Shown here: positions 7,989 through 16,962 of the stretch, in pieces | How the letters are laid out: each line of letters starts with the position of its first letter | Numbering within the stretch: the first letter of the stretch is position 1 | Assembly (NCBI GenBank): GCA_021201865.1 | Contig: JAJQEE010000040.1 | Span: forward strand, 18,505 to 53,854 | Length of the DNA stretch: 35,350 bases | Reading direction: 5' to 3' | Source: Tannerellaceae bacterium | Lineage (GTDB): Bacteria; Bacteroidota; Bacteroidia; Bacteroidales; Tannerellaceae | The notes under the pieces: generated by a model | The model's input: only the letters and a program-made list of their open reading frames with translations | Told to the model about the DNA's origin: nothing | Database searches by the model: none | Translations under genes and position numbers: made by a program

Positions 7989-8399
7989 TTATTTATCACC
8001 TTCCATGCAAAGTTCTGTCAATACGCTGCAGGTTGATTTCGGATGAAGGAATGCGATATTCAAACCTTCAGCACCACCACGCGGAGCTTTGTCAATCAAC
8101 TGAACGCCTTTGGATGCTGCCTCATCCAAAGCGTCCTGCACAGATGGAACTGCGAATGCAATGTGATGGATACCTTCTCCTTTTTTCTCGATGAATTTGG
8201 CAATGGTACTATCTTCACTGGTTGGTTCTAATAATTCGATTTTTGTCTGTCCGACTTTGAAGAATGCGGTCTTTACTTTTTGGTCTTCCACTACTTCAAT
8301 GTTGTAGCACTTAAGACCCAGAACACCTTCATAATAAGGTAAACATGCGTCAATACTTTTTACAGCAATACCAAGATGTTCAATATGTGTAATTTCCAT
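7989..8399 (-). CDS. mce: Methylmalonyl-CoA epimerase
   Basis: The 136-residue product is a two-module VOC (glyoxalase-fold) protein. Expected metal-site residues are visible: His in IEHLGIAV, a Gln/Glu region in VGQTKIELLEPTSED, His in GIHHIAFAVPS and Glu in VLTELCMEG. It interconverts (R)- and (S)-methylmalonyl-CoA, feeding the decarboxylase encoded just downstream in the succinate-to-propionate route. It is the first gene of the operon and follows a Bacteroidetes -7 box at 8448-8455. Confidence 0.94.
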   Translation of the reverse strand: MEITHIEHLGIAVKSIDACLPYYEGVLGLKCYNIEVVEDQKVKTAFFKVGQTKIELLEPTSEDSTIAKFIEKKGEGIHHIAFAVPSVQDALDEAASKGVQLIDKAPRGGAEGLNIAFLHPKSTCSVLTELCMEGDK

Positions 8400-8447
8400 G
8401 TCAATTATGAATTAAAGATTATGTAAATGTTAATTTTTTTCTGTGTG

Positions 8448-8455
8448 CAAAGGTA
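8448..8455 (-). promoter_or_regulatory. Bacteroidetes -7 box for the mce-mmd operon
   Basis: On the minus strand this reads TACCTTTG, matching TAnnTTTG, about 49 bases before the mce ATG. A clear TTTG -33 box is not evident at 19-21 bases upstream. Confidence 0.5.
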
Positions 8456-8659
8456 CACATTCTTTTTATCCGGTGAAGAAATATTTCTTTAATTTTCAGA
8501 AAGAATACCAGAAACAAACTTTTTTGCTTAATAGATTTAATCAGAGAAGAGTTAGCTGTTTTGCAAATGTCACTTTTTAGTATTTGTACGGGTTCATTTT
8601 CAGATCTTATTTTTGTTTTGGGTATCGGTTTCAAATGTCTTTAGAATGTTTTTAGAGTT

Positions 8660-8693
8660 TCATCGTGCACTCTTTTCTAAAAGTACACGATGA
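8660..8693 (-). terminator. Hairpin after the transaldolase-like gene
   Basis: TCATCGTGCACT (8660-8671) pairs with AGTACACGATGA (8682-8693) with one mismatch and a 10-base loop. It lies 25 bases past the gene's stop, but the minus-strand flank lacks a T run, so termination is uncertain; it could instead protect the RNA end. Confidence 0.4.
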
Positions 8694-8717
8694 TTCTGTA
8701 TTTTTGTTTTTTAAACT

Positions 8718-9377
8718 TTATCCGTTTACTTTTTTGTAGTCAGCCAGAAAAGTTTCCAATCCGCTGTCGGTAAGCGGGTGTTTCAGTAAACCTTTAATGG
8801 CAGCTAATGGGCATGTAGCCACATCAGCACCTACTTCTGCACATTGAATAATATGTTGTGTGCTTCGGATGGAAGCTGCTAATACCTGTGTTTTATACCC
8901 ATAGGTCAGGTACAGCTGAACGATTTTTCCTACTAATTCAATCCCATCACTGGATACATCATCCAAACGCCCCACAAATGGAGAGACATAGGTGGCTCCG
9001 GCTTTAGCTGCCAACAGTGCCTGGCCTTCTGAAAATACCAGTGTGCAATTCGTTTTAAACCCCTTGTCGCTGAGAAATTTGATACCTTTTATGCCAGCTT
9101 CGGTGCAGGGGAGTTTGGCAACGATCTGCGGATGAAGAGCCAGTAATTCCTGCGCCTCTTTGATCATCCCATCATAGTCTGTTGCAATTACTTCCGCACT
9201 GATATCTCCTCCTTTCACTAAGTTACAGATGTCTACATAAAGTTTGTGCTGGTTTTCCGTACCTTTTATTCCTTCTTTAGCCATCAGGGAAGGATTGGTA
9301 GTCACCCCATCCAGTACTCCCATCTCATTGGCCTCCCGGATCTGATCCAGGTTCGCCGTATCAATGAAAAACTTCAT
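8718..9377 (-). CDS. Transaldolase / fructose-6-phosphate aldolase-like protein
   Basis: The 219-residue product is a short TalC/FSA-type transaldolase. The Schiff-base lysine is K88 in QIVAKLPCT, the N-terminus FIDTANLDQIRE and the TTNPSL motif are typical, and the C-terminal ADVATCPLAAIKGLLKHPLTD is conserved. The sugar-site motif is SPFVGRLDD with Phe134; in this family Phe is linked to transaldolase activity and Tyr (as in E. coli FsaA) to fructose-6-phosphate aldolase activity. Transaldolase in the pentose-phosphate pathway is therefore more likely. It stands alone between the mce operon and the TonB receptor gene. Confidence 0.9.
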   Translation of the reverse strand: MKFFIDTANLDQIREANEMGVLDGVTTNPSLMAKEGIKGTENQHKLYVDICNLVKGGDISAEVIATDYDGMIKEAQELLALHPQIVAKLPCTEAGIKGIKFLSDKGFKTNCTLVFSEGQALLAAKAGATYVSPFVGRLDDVSSDGIELVGKIVQLYLTYGYKTQVLAASIRSTQHIIQCAEVGADVATCPLAAIKGLLKHPLTDSGLETFLADYKKVNG

Positions 9378-9460
9378 AGTTATATTGTTTTAGATTCATC
9401 CTAACGAAATAGAATGAGTTGTTTTTTGTATAAAAACAACCACTCATCACACAAAGTTTA

Positions 9461-9487
9461 TTATTCCCTGCTTATGCGGGAAATAAG
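9461..9487. terminator. Possible terminator between TonB receptor and transaldolase-like genes
   Basis: The sequence around TTATTCCCTGC-TTAT-GCGGGAAATAA forms an 11-base stem with one mismatch and one wobble. It lies past the TonB-receptor stop on the minus strand. The best T run (GATTTTTAT) is on the plus-strand side, so its working direction is uncertain. Confidence 0.4.
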
Positions 9488-9531
9488 ATTTTTATGGGAG
9501 AGCTGATTCCGTCTGGCTGCCTTTGGCAAAA

Positions 9532-11934
9532 TCAGAAATCAATCAGCAAACGAACATTTAGCTGGCGGCCGGTCAGGTAATTAGGGACTGCATATTGTTC
9601 ATTGTAGGAGTTTGTGATCCAGTAATAAGAGGTGGTATTCCGGATATCAAAAAGATTAAATACATCCACACCGAGCCAGATACTTTTCAGATGGCGAAAG
9701 ATCCCCCGGTCCATAATGACATCTCTTTGTCCGGCTAACTGATATGTAGCACCGATATCCACCCGGCGGTAGGGACTTGTCTGGTAATATCCCTGTTCAT
9801 AACCTGTCCGGGGAGCAGTAACCGGAAGACGTCCGGAAAGAATGCCCCGCAGGTGAAGTTTTACCCGGTCATATCCCGGAAAATAATCCTGGAAGAATAA
9901 GGAAAAGTTATATCCGTGACTATTAGGCATAGGAACTTTGATCGTATTGCGGATCGTTTGTTCCGCTTTCATCAGGGAAAGGCTGACCCATGAATCTGTA
10001 CCTGGTACAAATTCTCCGGTAAACTTCATATCTATTCCAACAGCATATCCGGTAGCACAATTCTCTCCGTAGTAGCGGATCTTTACGTTCTCAACAGTAT
10101 AAGGATTAATATTGTCCAGCTTTTTATAGTAAAGCTCAGTAGTCAGTTTAAAATTCCGGTCCATCAGTTTGAATGCATAGTCTCCTCCCAGAATGAAGTG
10201 GAGAGAACGCTGGGATTTCAGGTTTTCATTTAATTCGACAATCCCATTCCCGTTTTCATCATATGTAGTGATCCTTAATTCTTTGTAGTAAGGAGCCTGA
10301 TAGTAAAGTCCCGTAGCAAAACGGAAAGTCAGGTTCGGATCGAAATTGGGAATGAAACCTATGGATCCTCTGGGACTGAATATAAATTCTTTGTTATAGG
10401 ACCAGTAGCTCCCCCGTACACCCGCAGTAAGGGTAAACATCCCCTGTTTGGTACGGAATTTAAAAATATCCTGCAAATAAGCCGATAAGCGGGTACTGGT
10501 CATTTCCTGATTAGAATATAAATTAGAATAAACAGACACCCCGTCTCCGGTTTGCGGCACTGAATATCCGGCAGAATCACGGCGTTCCCACTCATTGATC
10601 CGGTCATTGATTTTTTCAAACTGGACCGTTGCACCCCACTGGATCGTATTTGTTTTCATACGAACCGAACCGCAATGGCCCATATTAGAGATCTGCGAAT
10701 GCAGCCGGTTCCGGGCATGCTCATGAAAACGTCCGACAGAAAGTGGATTATTCATTTCATCCTGATCACTTTGCAATTGATAAGAAGATGTAATATCATA
10801 TCCCTCTGTTTCCCGGCTATCAAAAGTAGACGCCTGAATACCCAACTCCGTATTTTCATTCGGGTTATGCTTTAGCGTTAAAGCACCAAAAATGGTCTGG
10901 AATTTATCCTTTTCATTTCCTTTGAAACTTACATCAAAAGAGTGGATATTCTGAGTCGTCCCGAAAGAGGTAGATCGTTTTTTAGGTGTAAAGTTATAGT
11001 TGTTGACAGCTACATTTCCCAAAAAGTTTACTTCCCACTTCGGTGTCACCTGATAGGTCATAAATGTTTGCAGGTCGATAAAATTAGGATCATATTCCGC
11101 ATCCGTATCCATTGATTTCAATAACGTTCTTCCTGTTTTGTAACGGAATCCGGTAACCTGAGTGAATTTGCCCACAGAACTTCCTACATACGCATTCGCA
11201 CCTAAAAAGCTACCGGATGCTGATCCCTCAAAAGTGCTTGGCTTTTTATAGGTAATGTCCAGCACAGAACTCATCTTATCCCCGTATCTGGCTTCAAATC
11301 CTCCGGCAGAAAATTTCACCTCTTCCGTCATATCCGGGTTGATAAAACTCAACCCTTCCTGCTGTCCGGAACGGATCAATTGCGGACGGAATACTTCCAG
11401 TCCGTTTACATAGACCATATTTTCATCGTAACTGCCTCCACGGACAGAATACTGGGAGCTTAATTCATTATTAGAAGAAACACCGGCAAAAGTAACAACC
11501 AGGCTTTCTATGCTTCCACCGGAAGGGTCAGGCAGGAGACGGATCTGTTCTGTATTGATCGTTTCCATGGTGTTGATCTGTTTCCGGCTGGCCGTAACAG
11601 ATATATCTCCTAACGAGAAGGCACTATAATTCATCTGCACATTCAGATGCATATCATTTTCAGCAACAGGAATGATCCGTTCGGCTTTATTATAGCCCAG
11701 GCAGGAGTATACCAGCGTTAGTGAATCTTTAGGTGTTACGGAAACAGAATAATATCCCTTTTCATTGGTGACAGCTCCATTCATGGTGTTCTTTACCTGT
11801 ACAACCACCAGTTCCAGCGGATTACCATCCCCGTCACGCACATATCCGGTGATCTTGATCCGGTTCTGTGCGTAGGTATTCAAAGAGATCAATATAAATA
11901 GCAGTGCAGCTACGGCACGAATTTTCATATGCAA
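9532..11934 (-). CDS. TonB-dependent outer-membrane receptor with N-terminal carboxypeptidase-regulatory-like domain
   Basis: The 800-residue product has a signal peptide (ending NTYAQ), a carboxypeptidase-D-regulatory-like beta-sandwich (about 25-110; KITGYVRDGDGNPLE, NEKGYYSV) and a plug domain (about 115-230; NTEQIRLLPDPSGGSIESL). A 22-strand-type barrel follows, ending in a terminal Phe (VRLLIDF), the usual signal for outer-membrane insertion. It would import an unidentified ligand using TonB energy. There is no SusD partner next to it, so it is not a classical glycan SusC; metal chelate, peptide or small-molecule uptake are possible. An in-frame Met two codons into the frame is an equally good start. 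Confidence 0.88.
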   Translation of the reverse strand: MHMKIRAVAALLFILISLNTYAQNRIKITGYVRDGDGNPLELVVVQVKNTMNGAVTNEKGYYSVSVTPKDSLTLVYSCLGYNKAERIIPVAENDMHLNVQMNYSAFSLGDISVTASRKQINTMETINTEQIRLLPDPSGGSIESLVVTFAGVSSNNELSSQYSVRGGSYDENMVYVNGLEVFRPQLIRSGQQEGLSFINPDMTEEVKFSAGGFEARYGDKMSSVLDITYKKPSTFEGSASGSFLGANAYVGSSVGKFTQVTGFRYKTGRTLLKSMDTDAEYDPNFIDLQTFMTYQVTPKWEVNFLGNVAVNNYNFTPKKRSTSFGTTQNIHSFDVSFKGNEKDKFQTIFGALTLKHNPNENTELGIQASTFDSRETEGYDITSSYQLQSDQDEMNNPLSVGRFHEHARNRLHSQISNMGHCGSVRMKTNTIQWGATVQFEKINDRINEWERRDSAGYSVPQTGDGVSVYSNLYSNQEMTSTRLSAYLQDIFKFRTKQGMFTLTAGVRGSYWSYNKEFIFSPRGSIGFIPNFDPNLTFRFATGLYYQAPYYKELRITTYDENGNGIVELNENLKSQRSLHFILGGDYAFKLMDRNFKLTTELYYKKLDNINPYTVENVKIRYYGENCATGYAVGIDMKFTGEFVPGTDSWVSLSLMKAEQTIRNTIKVPMPNSHGYNFSLFFQDYFPGYDRVKLHLRGILSGRLPVTAPRTGYEQGYYQTSPYRRVDIGATYQLAGQRDVIMDRGIFRHLKSIWLGVDVFNLFDIRNTTSYYWITNSYNEQYAVPNYLTGRQLNVRLLIDF

Positions 11935-12012
11935 TGTTTAAAAGACTACACAACTGTTAACGTAAAAAAAGAAAGAAGCGTATATCTGGCCCGGAAAAAA
12001 TTATTTCCCCTA

Positions 12013-12045
12013 TTTGGTAAGTTCCGGTTGTTGTCGCTATCTTTG
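12013..12045 (+). promoter_or_regulatory. Bacteroidetes-type promoter for the nitroreductase operon
   Basis: TTTG (12013-12016), 21 bases, then TATCTTTG (12038-12045) matches the -33/-7 consensus with canonical spacing, 45 bases before the ATG at 12091. The leader that follows contains a decayed copy of the CCCCTCTCGAGAGGGG palindrome (12056-12071). Confidence 0.75.
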
Positions 12046-12055
12046 GATTCTCATT

Positions 12056-12071
12056 CCCCTTTCAAGAGGTG
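12056..12071. repeat. Decayed copy of the DUF559-element palindrome
   Basis: CCCCTTTCAAGAGGTG matches 13 of 16 bases of the palindrome at 3102, and the flanks (CATT before, AAATAAAAC after) resemble those of copies 2 and 3. It lies in the untranslated leader of the nitroreductase gene. Confidence 0.45.
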
Positions 12072-12090
12072 AAATAAAACATGAAAAATT

Positions 12091-12648
12091 ATGAACAGTT
12101 TTGCAGAGTTGATCACGAAAAGAAGAAGTACGCGTAAGTTTACGGATCAGTTGTTAACACCAGAACAGGTAGAGCTTATCCTGAAAGCAGCTCTGATGTC
12201 ACCCTCTTCCAAGCGAAGTAATCCATGGCAATTCCTGGTAGTGGAAGATAAGGAAATGCTGAAAAAATTAGCTGCCTGTAAACCACATGGGGCTTCATTT
12301 CTGGAAGGTTGCGCGTTGGCTGTAGTTGTTATGGCTAATATCATGGAAGGAGAAGCCTGGGTGGAAGATACATCTATTGCTTCTATCATGATGCAGTTAC
12401 AGGCAGAAGATCTGGGATTGGGTAGCTGCTGGTGCCAGGTCAGAGGACGGCAAACAGAGGATGATACCGATTCGGCTGAATATATCCGCCGGTTGTTTGA
12501 TATTCCCTACCAGATAGAAGTACTGTCGGTAATTGGATTTGGTTATAAAGAAAAGGAAAATAAACCTTTTGATGAATCCAGACTGCAATGGGAGAAAATA
12601 CATGTAGGTGAATACCGTGCCTCTCAGCCGAACAATCCGGAAGAATAA
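12091..12648 (+). CDS. Nitroreductase family FMN-dependent oxidoreductase
   Basis: The 185-residue product has the family opening ITKRRSTRKFTDQLLTPEQVE, with the RRSxRxF phosphate-binding motif of FMN, then MSPSSKRSNPWQFLVV and the C-terminal FGYKEKENKPF. It likely reduces quinones, nitro compounds or similar electron acceptors in the cytoplasm with NAD(P)H; the natural substrate is unknown. It heads an operon with the DUF2520, phosphatase and Maf genes; the next start is three bases after its stop. Confidence 0.9.
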   Translation: MNSFAELITKRRSTRKFTDQLLTPEQVELILKAALMSPSSKRSNPWQFLVVEDKEMLKKLAACKPHGASFLEGCALAVVVMANIMEGEAWVEDTSIASIMMQLQAEDLGLGSCWCQVRGRQTEDDTDSAEYIRRLFDIPYQIEVLSVIGFGYKEKENKPFDESRLQWEKIHVGEYRASQPNNPEE

Positions 12649-12651
12649 AAT

Positions 12652-13428
12652 ATGAAAGTAGTCTTTATTGGCGCAGGGAATCTGGCAACAGGAGTTGCAC
12701 TGGAAATGCACCGGGTCGGGATCACGATCGGATAGGTTTATAGTCGTACTACAGAAAGTGCTTCCGGACTGGCTAAACGTTTGGGAACCTCCTGGACGAA
12801 TGAGATCCCAAAGATCATAGAAGATGCAGACCTGTATGTTTTTTCCCTGAAAGATACAGCCTTGCCGGAGGTCATTTCGCAGATGAAACCCAACAACGGT
12901 TTATGGGTACATACTGCCGGCAGTGTTCCGATGGACATATTTAAAGGTCATGTGGAACGGTACGGAGTGTTCTATCCTCTACAAACTTTTTCCAAAGAAC
13001 GGCCTGTTTCCCTGGACGGGACATGGATCTTTCTGGAATTAAGTTCACCGGAAGATGAGAAAATGTTGAAAAAAGTGGCGAAAGCACTGTCCGGAAAAGT
13101 ACAGCTACTCTCTTCCGAAAAGCGGAAGTACCTGCATCTTTCGGCAGTATTCGCCTGTAATTTTACAAATCATATGTATCATCTGGCTTCTAAGATACTG
13201 GAAGAAGAAGATATTCCCCGTGAAGTATTACTCCCTTTGATAGATGAAACAGCAGCGAAGGTACATGATCTGTCACCTCAGGATGCTCAGACTGGCCCCG
13301 CCGTACGCTTTGATAAAACAATTATAGATAAACAATTATCCATGTTAAACGATCCGGCTATGAGAACTGTTTATCAGTTGCTTAGTCAGAATATTTATAA
13401 AGAAAAAGTAACTAAGGATATCAAATAG
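12652..13428 (+). pseudogene. Rossmann-like/DUF2520 oxidoreductase with premature TAG at codon 28
   Basis: Read through one stop, the gene encodes 258 residues in one frame from the ATG at 12652. The N-terminus VVFIGAGNLATGVALEMHR is a dinucleotide-binding Rossmann motif, and the rest (SLKDTALPEVISQM, VHTAGSVPMDIF, YPLQTFSK, CNFTNHMY) fits the F420/NADP oxidoreductase-like plus DUF2520 family. At 12733-12735 a TAG interrupts ITIG-stop-VYSRTTES, where relatives commonly have Gln; a single C-to-T change in CAG would explain it. No plausible restart preserves the nucleotide-binding loop, so the product should be inactive unless the stop is suppressed or is a sequence error. Confidence 0.8.
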
Positions 13429-13478
13429 GTAAAAGAAGCATAAACAGATTTTTTTATCTGATAAAATGGTAAAGAAGT

Positions 13479-14000
13479 ATGAGTAGTATCAACTATGATC
13501 TGAAAAAAATACGGGCATTTGTTTTTGATGTGGATGGTGTATTATCCCGGGAAGTAATCCCGCTACATCCGAACGGGGATCCGATGCGTACTGTAAGTAC
13601 GAAAGATGGGTATGCCATCCAACTGGCTGTAAAAAAAGGATATGAAGTCGGTATTATTACCGGAGGATATACAGAAGCCGTACGACTACGGTTTTCCCGG
13701 TTGGGAGTCCGGCATATTTATCAAAAAAGTTCATTAAAGATCCATGATTTTCATGATTTTATGGAAAAAACGGGTCTTTTGCCTGAACAGGTGATGTATG
13801 TCGGGGATGATATTCCGGACCGTCCGGTGATGCAGGCGGTAGGATTGCCTGTAGCTCCGGCAGATGCCGTACCGGAGGTAAAAGCGATTGCCAGGTATAT
13901 CTCTTCCAGAAAGGGAGGAGAAGGAGTGGCTCGTGATGTAATAGAACAAACTTTAAAAGCTCAGGGAGATTGGCTCTGTGATGAAGCTTTTGGATGGTAA
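13479..14000 (+). CDS. kdsC: KdsC-type HAD phosphatase (3-deoxy-D-manno-octulosonate 8-phosphate phosphatase)
   Basis: The 173-residue product is a cap-less (C0) HAD phosphatase. Motif I is [10 protein letters not shown] with nucleophile D17 and acid/base D19, motif II lies in VGIITGG, the Lys of motif III is in KSSLK and motif IV is [13 protein letters not shown]. Size and the [12 protein letters not shown] tail match KdsC, which releases phosphate from KDO-8-phosphate for lipopolysaccharide core synthesis. Other C0 sugar phosphatases look alike, so exact substrate is inferred. Confidence 0.88.
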   Translation: MSSINYDLKKIRAFVFDVDGVLSREVIPLHPNGDPMRTVSTKDGYAIQLAVKKGYEVGIITGGYTEAVRLRFSRLGVRHIYQKSSLKIHDFHDFMEKTGLLPEQVMYVGDDIPDRPVMQAVGLPVAPADAVPEVKAIARYISSRKGGEGVARDVIEQTLKAQGDWLCDEAFGW

Positions 14001-14022
14001 AGAAACAGAAAACGTGTGCCGT

Positions 14023-14604
14023 ATGTTATTAAATCTAAACAATTACCGGGTTATTTTAGGTTCCGCATCTCCCCGGAGGAAGGAACTGTTAGCAGGTCTG
14101 GGACTCTCTTTTGATGTAAAGCCTATGCCGGATCTGGACGAATCCTATCCTTCTACACTGGGAGTAAATACTATTCCTCAATATATTGCCCGTCAGAAGG
14201 CACAGGCATATATGGATGCCCTTACAGAGAATGATTTGCTGATCACGGCAGATACAATTGTCTGGGCAATGGGTCAGGTGATGGGTAAACCCTCCGATAG
14301 AAAGGAAGCCATGGAAATGCTCCGGATACTTTCTGCCAAGAGTCATGAAGTGATTACAGGAGTATGTATTACCACGAAAAAAAGATCACATGCGTTTTCC
14401 GTAACCTCAGTAGTCCGCTTTCATCATCTGGACGAAGAAGAAATAGAGTATTATGTGGATACTTATAGGCCTTATGATAAAGCGGGAGCGTATGGTATTC
14501 AGGAATGGATCGGCTATATTGGTGTGGAATCCATTGATGGAAGCTTTTTCAACGTAATGGGGTTACCGGTGCAAAGGCTTTATCAGGAATTGAAAAAATT
14601 CTGA
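14023..14604 (+). CDS. maf: Maf family nucleotide pyrophosphatase
   Basis: With the ATG at 14023 the product is 193 residues; an earlier in-frame ATG at 13978 would overlap kdsC and add 15 unconserved residues. Family motifs are ILGSASPRRKELL, DLDESYP, LITADTIVWAMGQVMGKP, and the closing YDKAGAYGIQEWIGYIGVESIDGSFFNVMGLP. The ASPRR and IQ/EWIG pattern fits YhdE-type Maf proteins that hydrolyse dTTP and UTP and remove noncanonical nucleotides. It is the last gene of the nitroreductase-DUF2520-kdsC-maf operon. Confidence 0.93.
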   Translation: MLLNLNNYRVILGSASPRRKELLAGLGLSFDVKPMPDLDESYPSTLGVNTIPQYIARQKAQAYMDALTENDLLITADTIVWAMGQVMGKPSDRKEAMEMLRILSAKSHEVITGVCITTKKRSHAFSVTSVVRFHHLDEEEIEYYVDTYRPYDKAGAYGIQEWIGYIGVESIDGSFFNVMGLPVQRLYQELKKF

Positions 14605-14652
14605 GAATCAGAGACAAATCAAAAGTATCTATCAGAATATAGAAATTATCTG

Positions 14653-14684
14653 TTTGACATCAAATGTTTTAATGGTTAACTTTA
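14653..14684 (+). promoter_or_regulatory. Bacteroidetes-type promoter for dps
   Basis: TTTG (14653-14656), 20 bases, then TAACTTTA (14677-14684) fits the -33/-7 consensus with one mismatch at the last base, 40 bases before the dps ATG. No clear OxyR-type site was recognised. Confidence 0.6.
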
Positions 14685-14724
14685 TATCAAAATTAAATGT
14701 GGAATTAATTAAAAAAGAGCCATT

Positions 14725-15213
14725 ATGAAAACATTAAATTATCTTCATTTAGATACATCCAAAGTGGATAGTATAGTCGATGCTTTGCAACAATTATTAG
14801 CGGACTATCAGGTCTATTATACCAATCTGCGGGGATTCCACTGGAATATTACCGGCCATGGATTCTTTACTTTACACAGCAAATTTGAAGAAATGTACGA
14901 TGATGTGTCAGAAAAGGTGGATGAAATTGCAGAACGGATATTGATGTTAGGCGGAACTCCGGCTAATAAGTTCAGTGATTATCTGCAACAGGCAAACGTT
15001 CAGGAGGTCTCCGGACTAACATGTGGCAAAGAAGCTGTAGAAAATGTATTGAATACGTTGGCATGTCTGATCAAACAGGAACGTGCACTTTTGTCGGTAG
15101 CGTCAGAAGCAAACGATGAAGGAACTGTTTCTCTGATGAGTGACTATTTGAAAGAACAGGAAAAACAGGTTTGGATGCTGGTCGCCTGGTCCCGGGCAGC
15201 ATGTGAAAAGTAA
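14725..15213 (+). CDS. dps: Dps family ferritin-like DNA-protection protein
   Basis: The 162-residue product has the Dps signature YYTNLRGFHWNITGHGFF and then FEEMYDDVSEKVDEIAERI, which supply the His, Asp and Glu ligands of the inter-subunit ferroxidase site. Dps dodecamers bind and oxidise Fe(II) with H2O2, shielding DNA in stressed or starved cells. The length is normal. The gene has its own promoter and terminator, so it is a single-gene unit. Confidence 0.95.
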   Translation: MKTLNYLHLDTSKVDSIVDALQQLLADYQVYYTNLRGFHWNITGHGFFTLHSKFEEMYDDVSEKVDEIAERILMLGGTPANKFSDYLQQANVQEVSGLTCGKEAVENVLNTLACLIKQERALLSVASEANDEGTVSLMSDYLKEQEKQVWMLVAWSRAACEK

Positions 15214-15239
15214 TTTTTAAAATCAGATATATTAAGTAA

Positions 15240-15271
15240 AAGGGTGGTCTATAGGATCACCCTTTTTTATG
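15240..15271 (+). terminator. Terminator of dps
   Basis: GGGTGGTC pairs with GATCACCC around a TATAG loop, with one G-T wobble, and runs into T6. It lies about 30 bases past the dps stop. Confidence 0.85.
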
Positions 15272-15401
15272 CCTGTCTGTTCCTTTTAAGAATAGAATCA
15301 TAGGTTACTCTTATCTTATAGAATATAGTCTCTAAACTGTCTTTTCTTTTTTGTAGATAAATTTATTATCGAATATTAATTATTTTGTGTTTATGTATAT
15401 T

Positions 15402-15424
15402 AATACTAAATTGATTTTAGTATT
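15402..15424 (+). promoter_or_regulatory. Perfect inverted repeat upstream of the DUF1254 gene
   Basis: AATACTAAA (15402-15410) and TTTAGTATT (15416-15424) form a perfect 9-base arm pair around TTGAT, 57 bases before the ATG at 15482 in a very AT-rich leader. It could be an operator or a weak hairpin; no regulator is identified. Confidence 0.4.
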
Positions 15425-15481
15425 TTTAATCCGTATTTTATTTAATTATTTTCAATCTATTAACATTAAAGCAAGAAGAAA

Positions 15482-16906
15482 ATGAAAAGAATCATGATGC
15501 TTTCGATGGCGTTTACTATCCAAATTTTTTTATTTACCGACTGCCAGGCCATTGATGAAGAGATTACTTCCGGGAATGTACTGACCCGTGCCGCTACAGT
15601 TACTGAAACTCCATTAGAGATAATCCGTCAGGCCTATCTGTTTGCAATGCCGGTTGTGTATATGGATGTGACCCGCGCCAGTTATTCCATTCCGGATAAC
15701 TATTTTTATACAGCGGATAAATTGCCAGACTACAATTATAAAAATGTAGTGGCTGTGAATATTGATACCAACTATTCAATTGCCTTCCTGAAACTGGAAG
15801 ATGATCCGGTGATGTTTGAAATTCCCGATATGGGGGACCGTTACTACACCTATCCGATTATGGATGCATGGACAAATAATTTTGTGATCCCCGGTACACG
15901 GTTAACAGGGAACGGACCACAGAAATATTTTATTACGGGTCCGGACTGGACAGGAGAGATCCCTGCTGGATATACACTTATTACTTCACCTACGAATCTG
16001 GCATGGCTTGACGGACGGGTGCAGGTGAATAGTCCGGCAGATCTGGAGGAGACCGTGCTGCCTCTGCAGAATCAATTCACGCTGGTTTCCGTGAATCCTC
16101 CTTCGACTGCCGGCAGACCTTCGGATAAATACGTACCGGCAGATTTTGGAGGTAAAAGTGTGGTACAGGTGATCAAAGAAATGCCATTGGAAGACTACTT
16201 CAATTACTTTAATGAATTGCTGGAACTGAATGCTCCATTCGCAGAAGATAGTGTGATCCTGCAAAAAATGGCTACTGTAGGTATAGGAGCAGGAAAAATA
16301 TTTGCTATAGCAGACTTTGATGTGGATACGCAGCAGGCTCTTTAATCTCTGACTGCAGATATATATACTGTATTGGATGGTGCGCATTCCGGTGATATTC
16401 TGTTTGGAGTAGATACTTCCAACCCAGAGGCGCAACTGGGAGATTATAAAACCGATTATAATCTGCGTGCGGTTATTACCTACAAAGGATTAGGTGCACT
16501 ACCTCCCCAGGAAGCGACCTACTACACCTATTTCAATGATGCTGATGGAAATGTGCTGGATGGAAGCCAGGCCAACTACACTATCCATTTTCCAGCTGGC
16601 GGGTTTCCTCCTGCACAAGCCTTCTGGTCCTATACGATCTATAATGCCGAACGTTATCTGGTGCAAAATCCGATTGACCGGTATGCCATCGGTGACCGGA
16701 ATGAACTGATATATAATGAAGACGGATCTCTGGATATTTATCTGAGTTACAAATCTCCGGAAGAGGCTCTGGTTCCCAACTGGTTACCCATACCAAATGG
16801 AAAATTTGATATCACTGCTCGTCTCTATATGCCGGATCCGGCTTTTCTGGCCAGTCCATCTTCCTGGAATGATCCGAAAGCTGTCCAAGTGGTAACCCGG
16901 AAATAA
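15482..16906 (+). pseudogene. DUF1254/DUF1214 protein with in-frame TAA at codon 288
   Basis: One continuous frame of 474 sense codons is broken only by TAA at 16343-16345. The first part has a signal-like segment (1-23), then the DUF1254 pattern (AMPVVYMDVTRASY, VNIDTNYSIAFLKLED, MGDRYYTYPIMDAWTNNF). The part after the stop is the DUF1214 domain (TYYTYFNDADGN, YTIHFPAGGFPPAQAFWSYTIYN, YAIGDRN, LPIPNGKFDITARLYMP). The two halves normally form one protein. The break QQAL-stop-SLTAD would be healed by CAA in place of TAA. The family's biochemical role is poorly known; export to the envelope is likely. Confidence 0.82.
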
Positions 16907-16962
16907 AAGTTGCGTCCGTGTGCCATTCTTTGTTCATGCTATAGTAGTTGTTTACGGATATG

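Larger units (their letters stand above)
8400..8717. other. Intergenic region between mce and the transaldolase-like gene
   Basis: The 318 bases are AT-rich. They hold a -7 box for the mce operon (8448-8455, minus) and an imperfect hairpin at 8660-8693 just past the transaldolase-like gene. A 71-codon minus-strand frame here has unremarkable Lys-rich content and is not credible as a gene. Confidence 0.6.

Noticed and set aside
8419..8634. A 71-codon minus-strand frame upstream of mce
   Set aside because: It overlaps the mce -7 box, is Lys-rich from AT composition and matches no family.
9461..9487. A confident terminator for the TonB receptor gene
   Set aside because: The hairpin is real but its T run lies on the opposite strand, so I listed it only as possible.
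12652..16906. Stop-codon recoding (TAG or TAA read as Gln) to explain the two in-frame stops
   Set aside because: Many intact genes here end in TAA or TAG, including the DUF559 (TAG) and nitroreductase (TAA) genes, and frames do not run on past those stops. A recoded genome would show many more internal stops.
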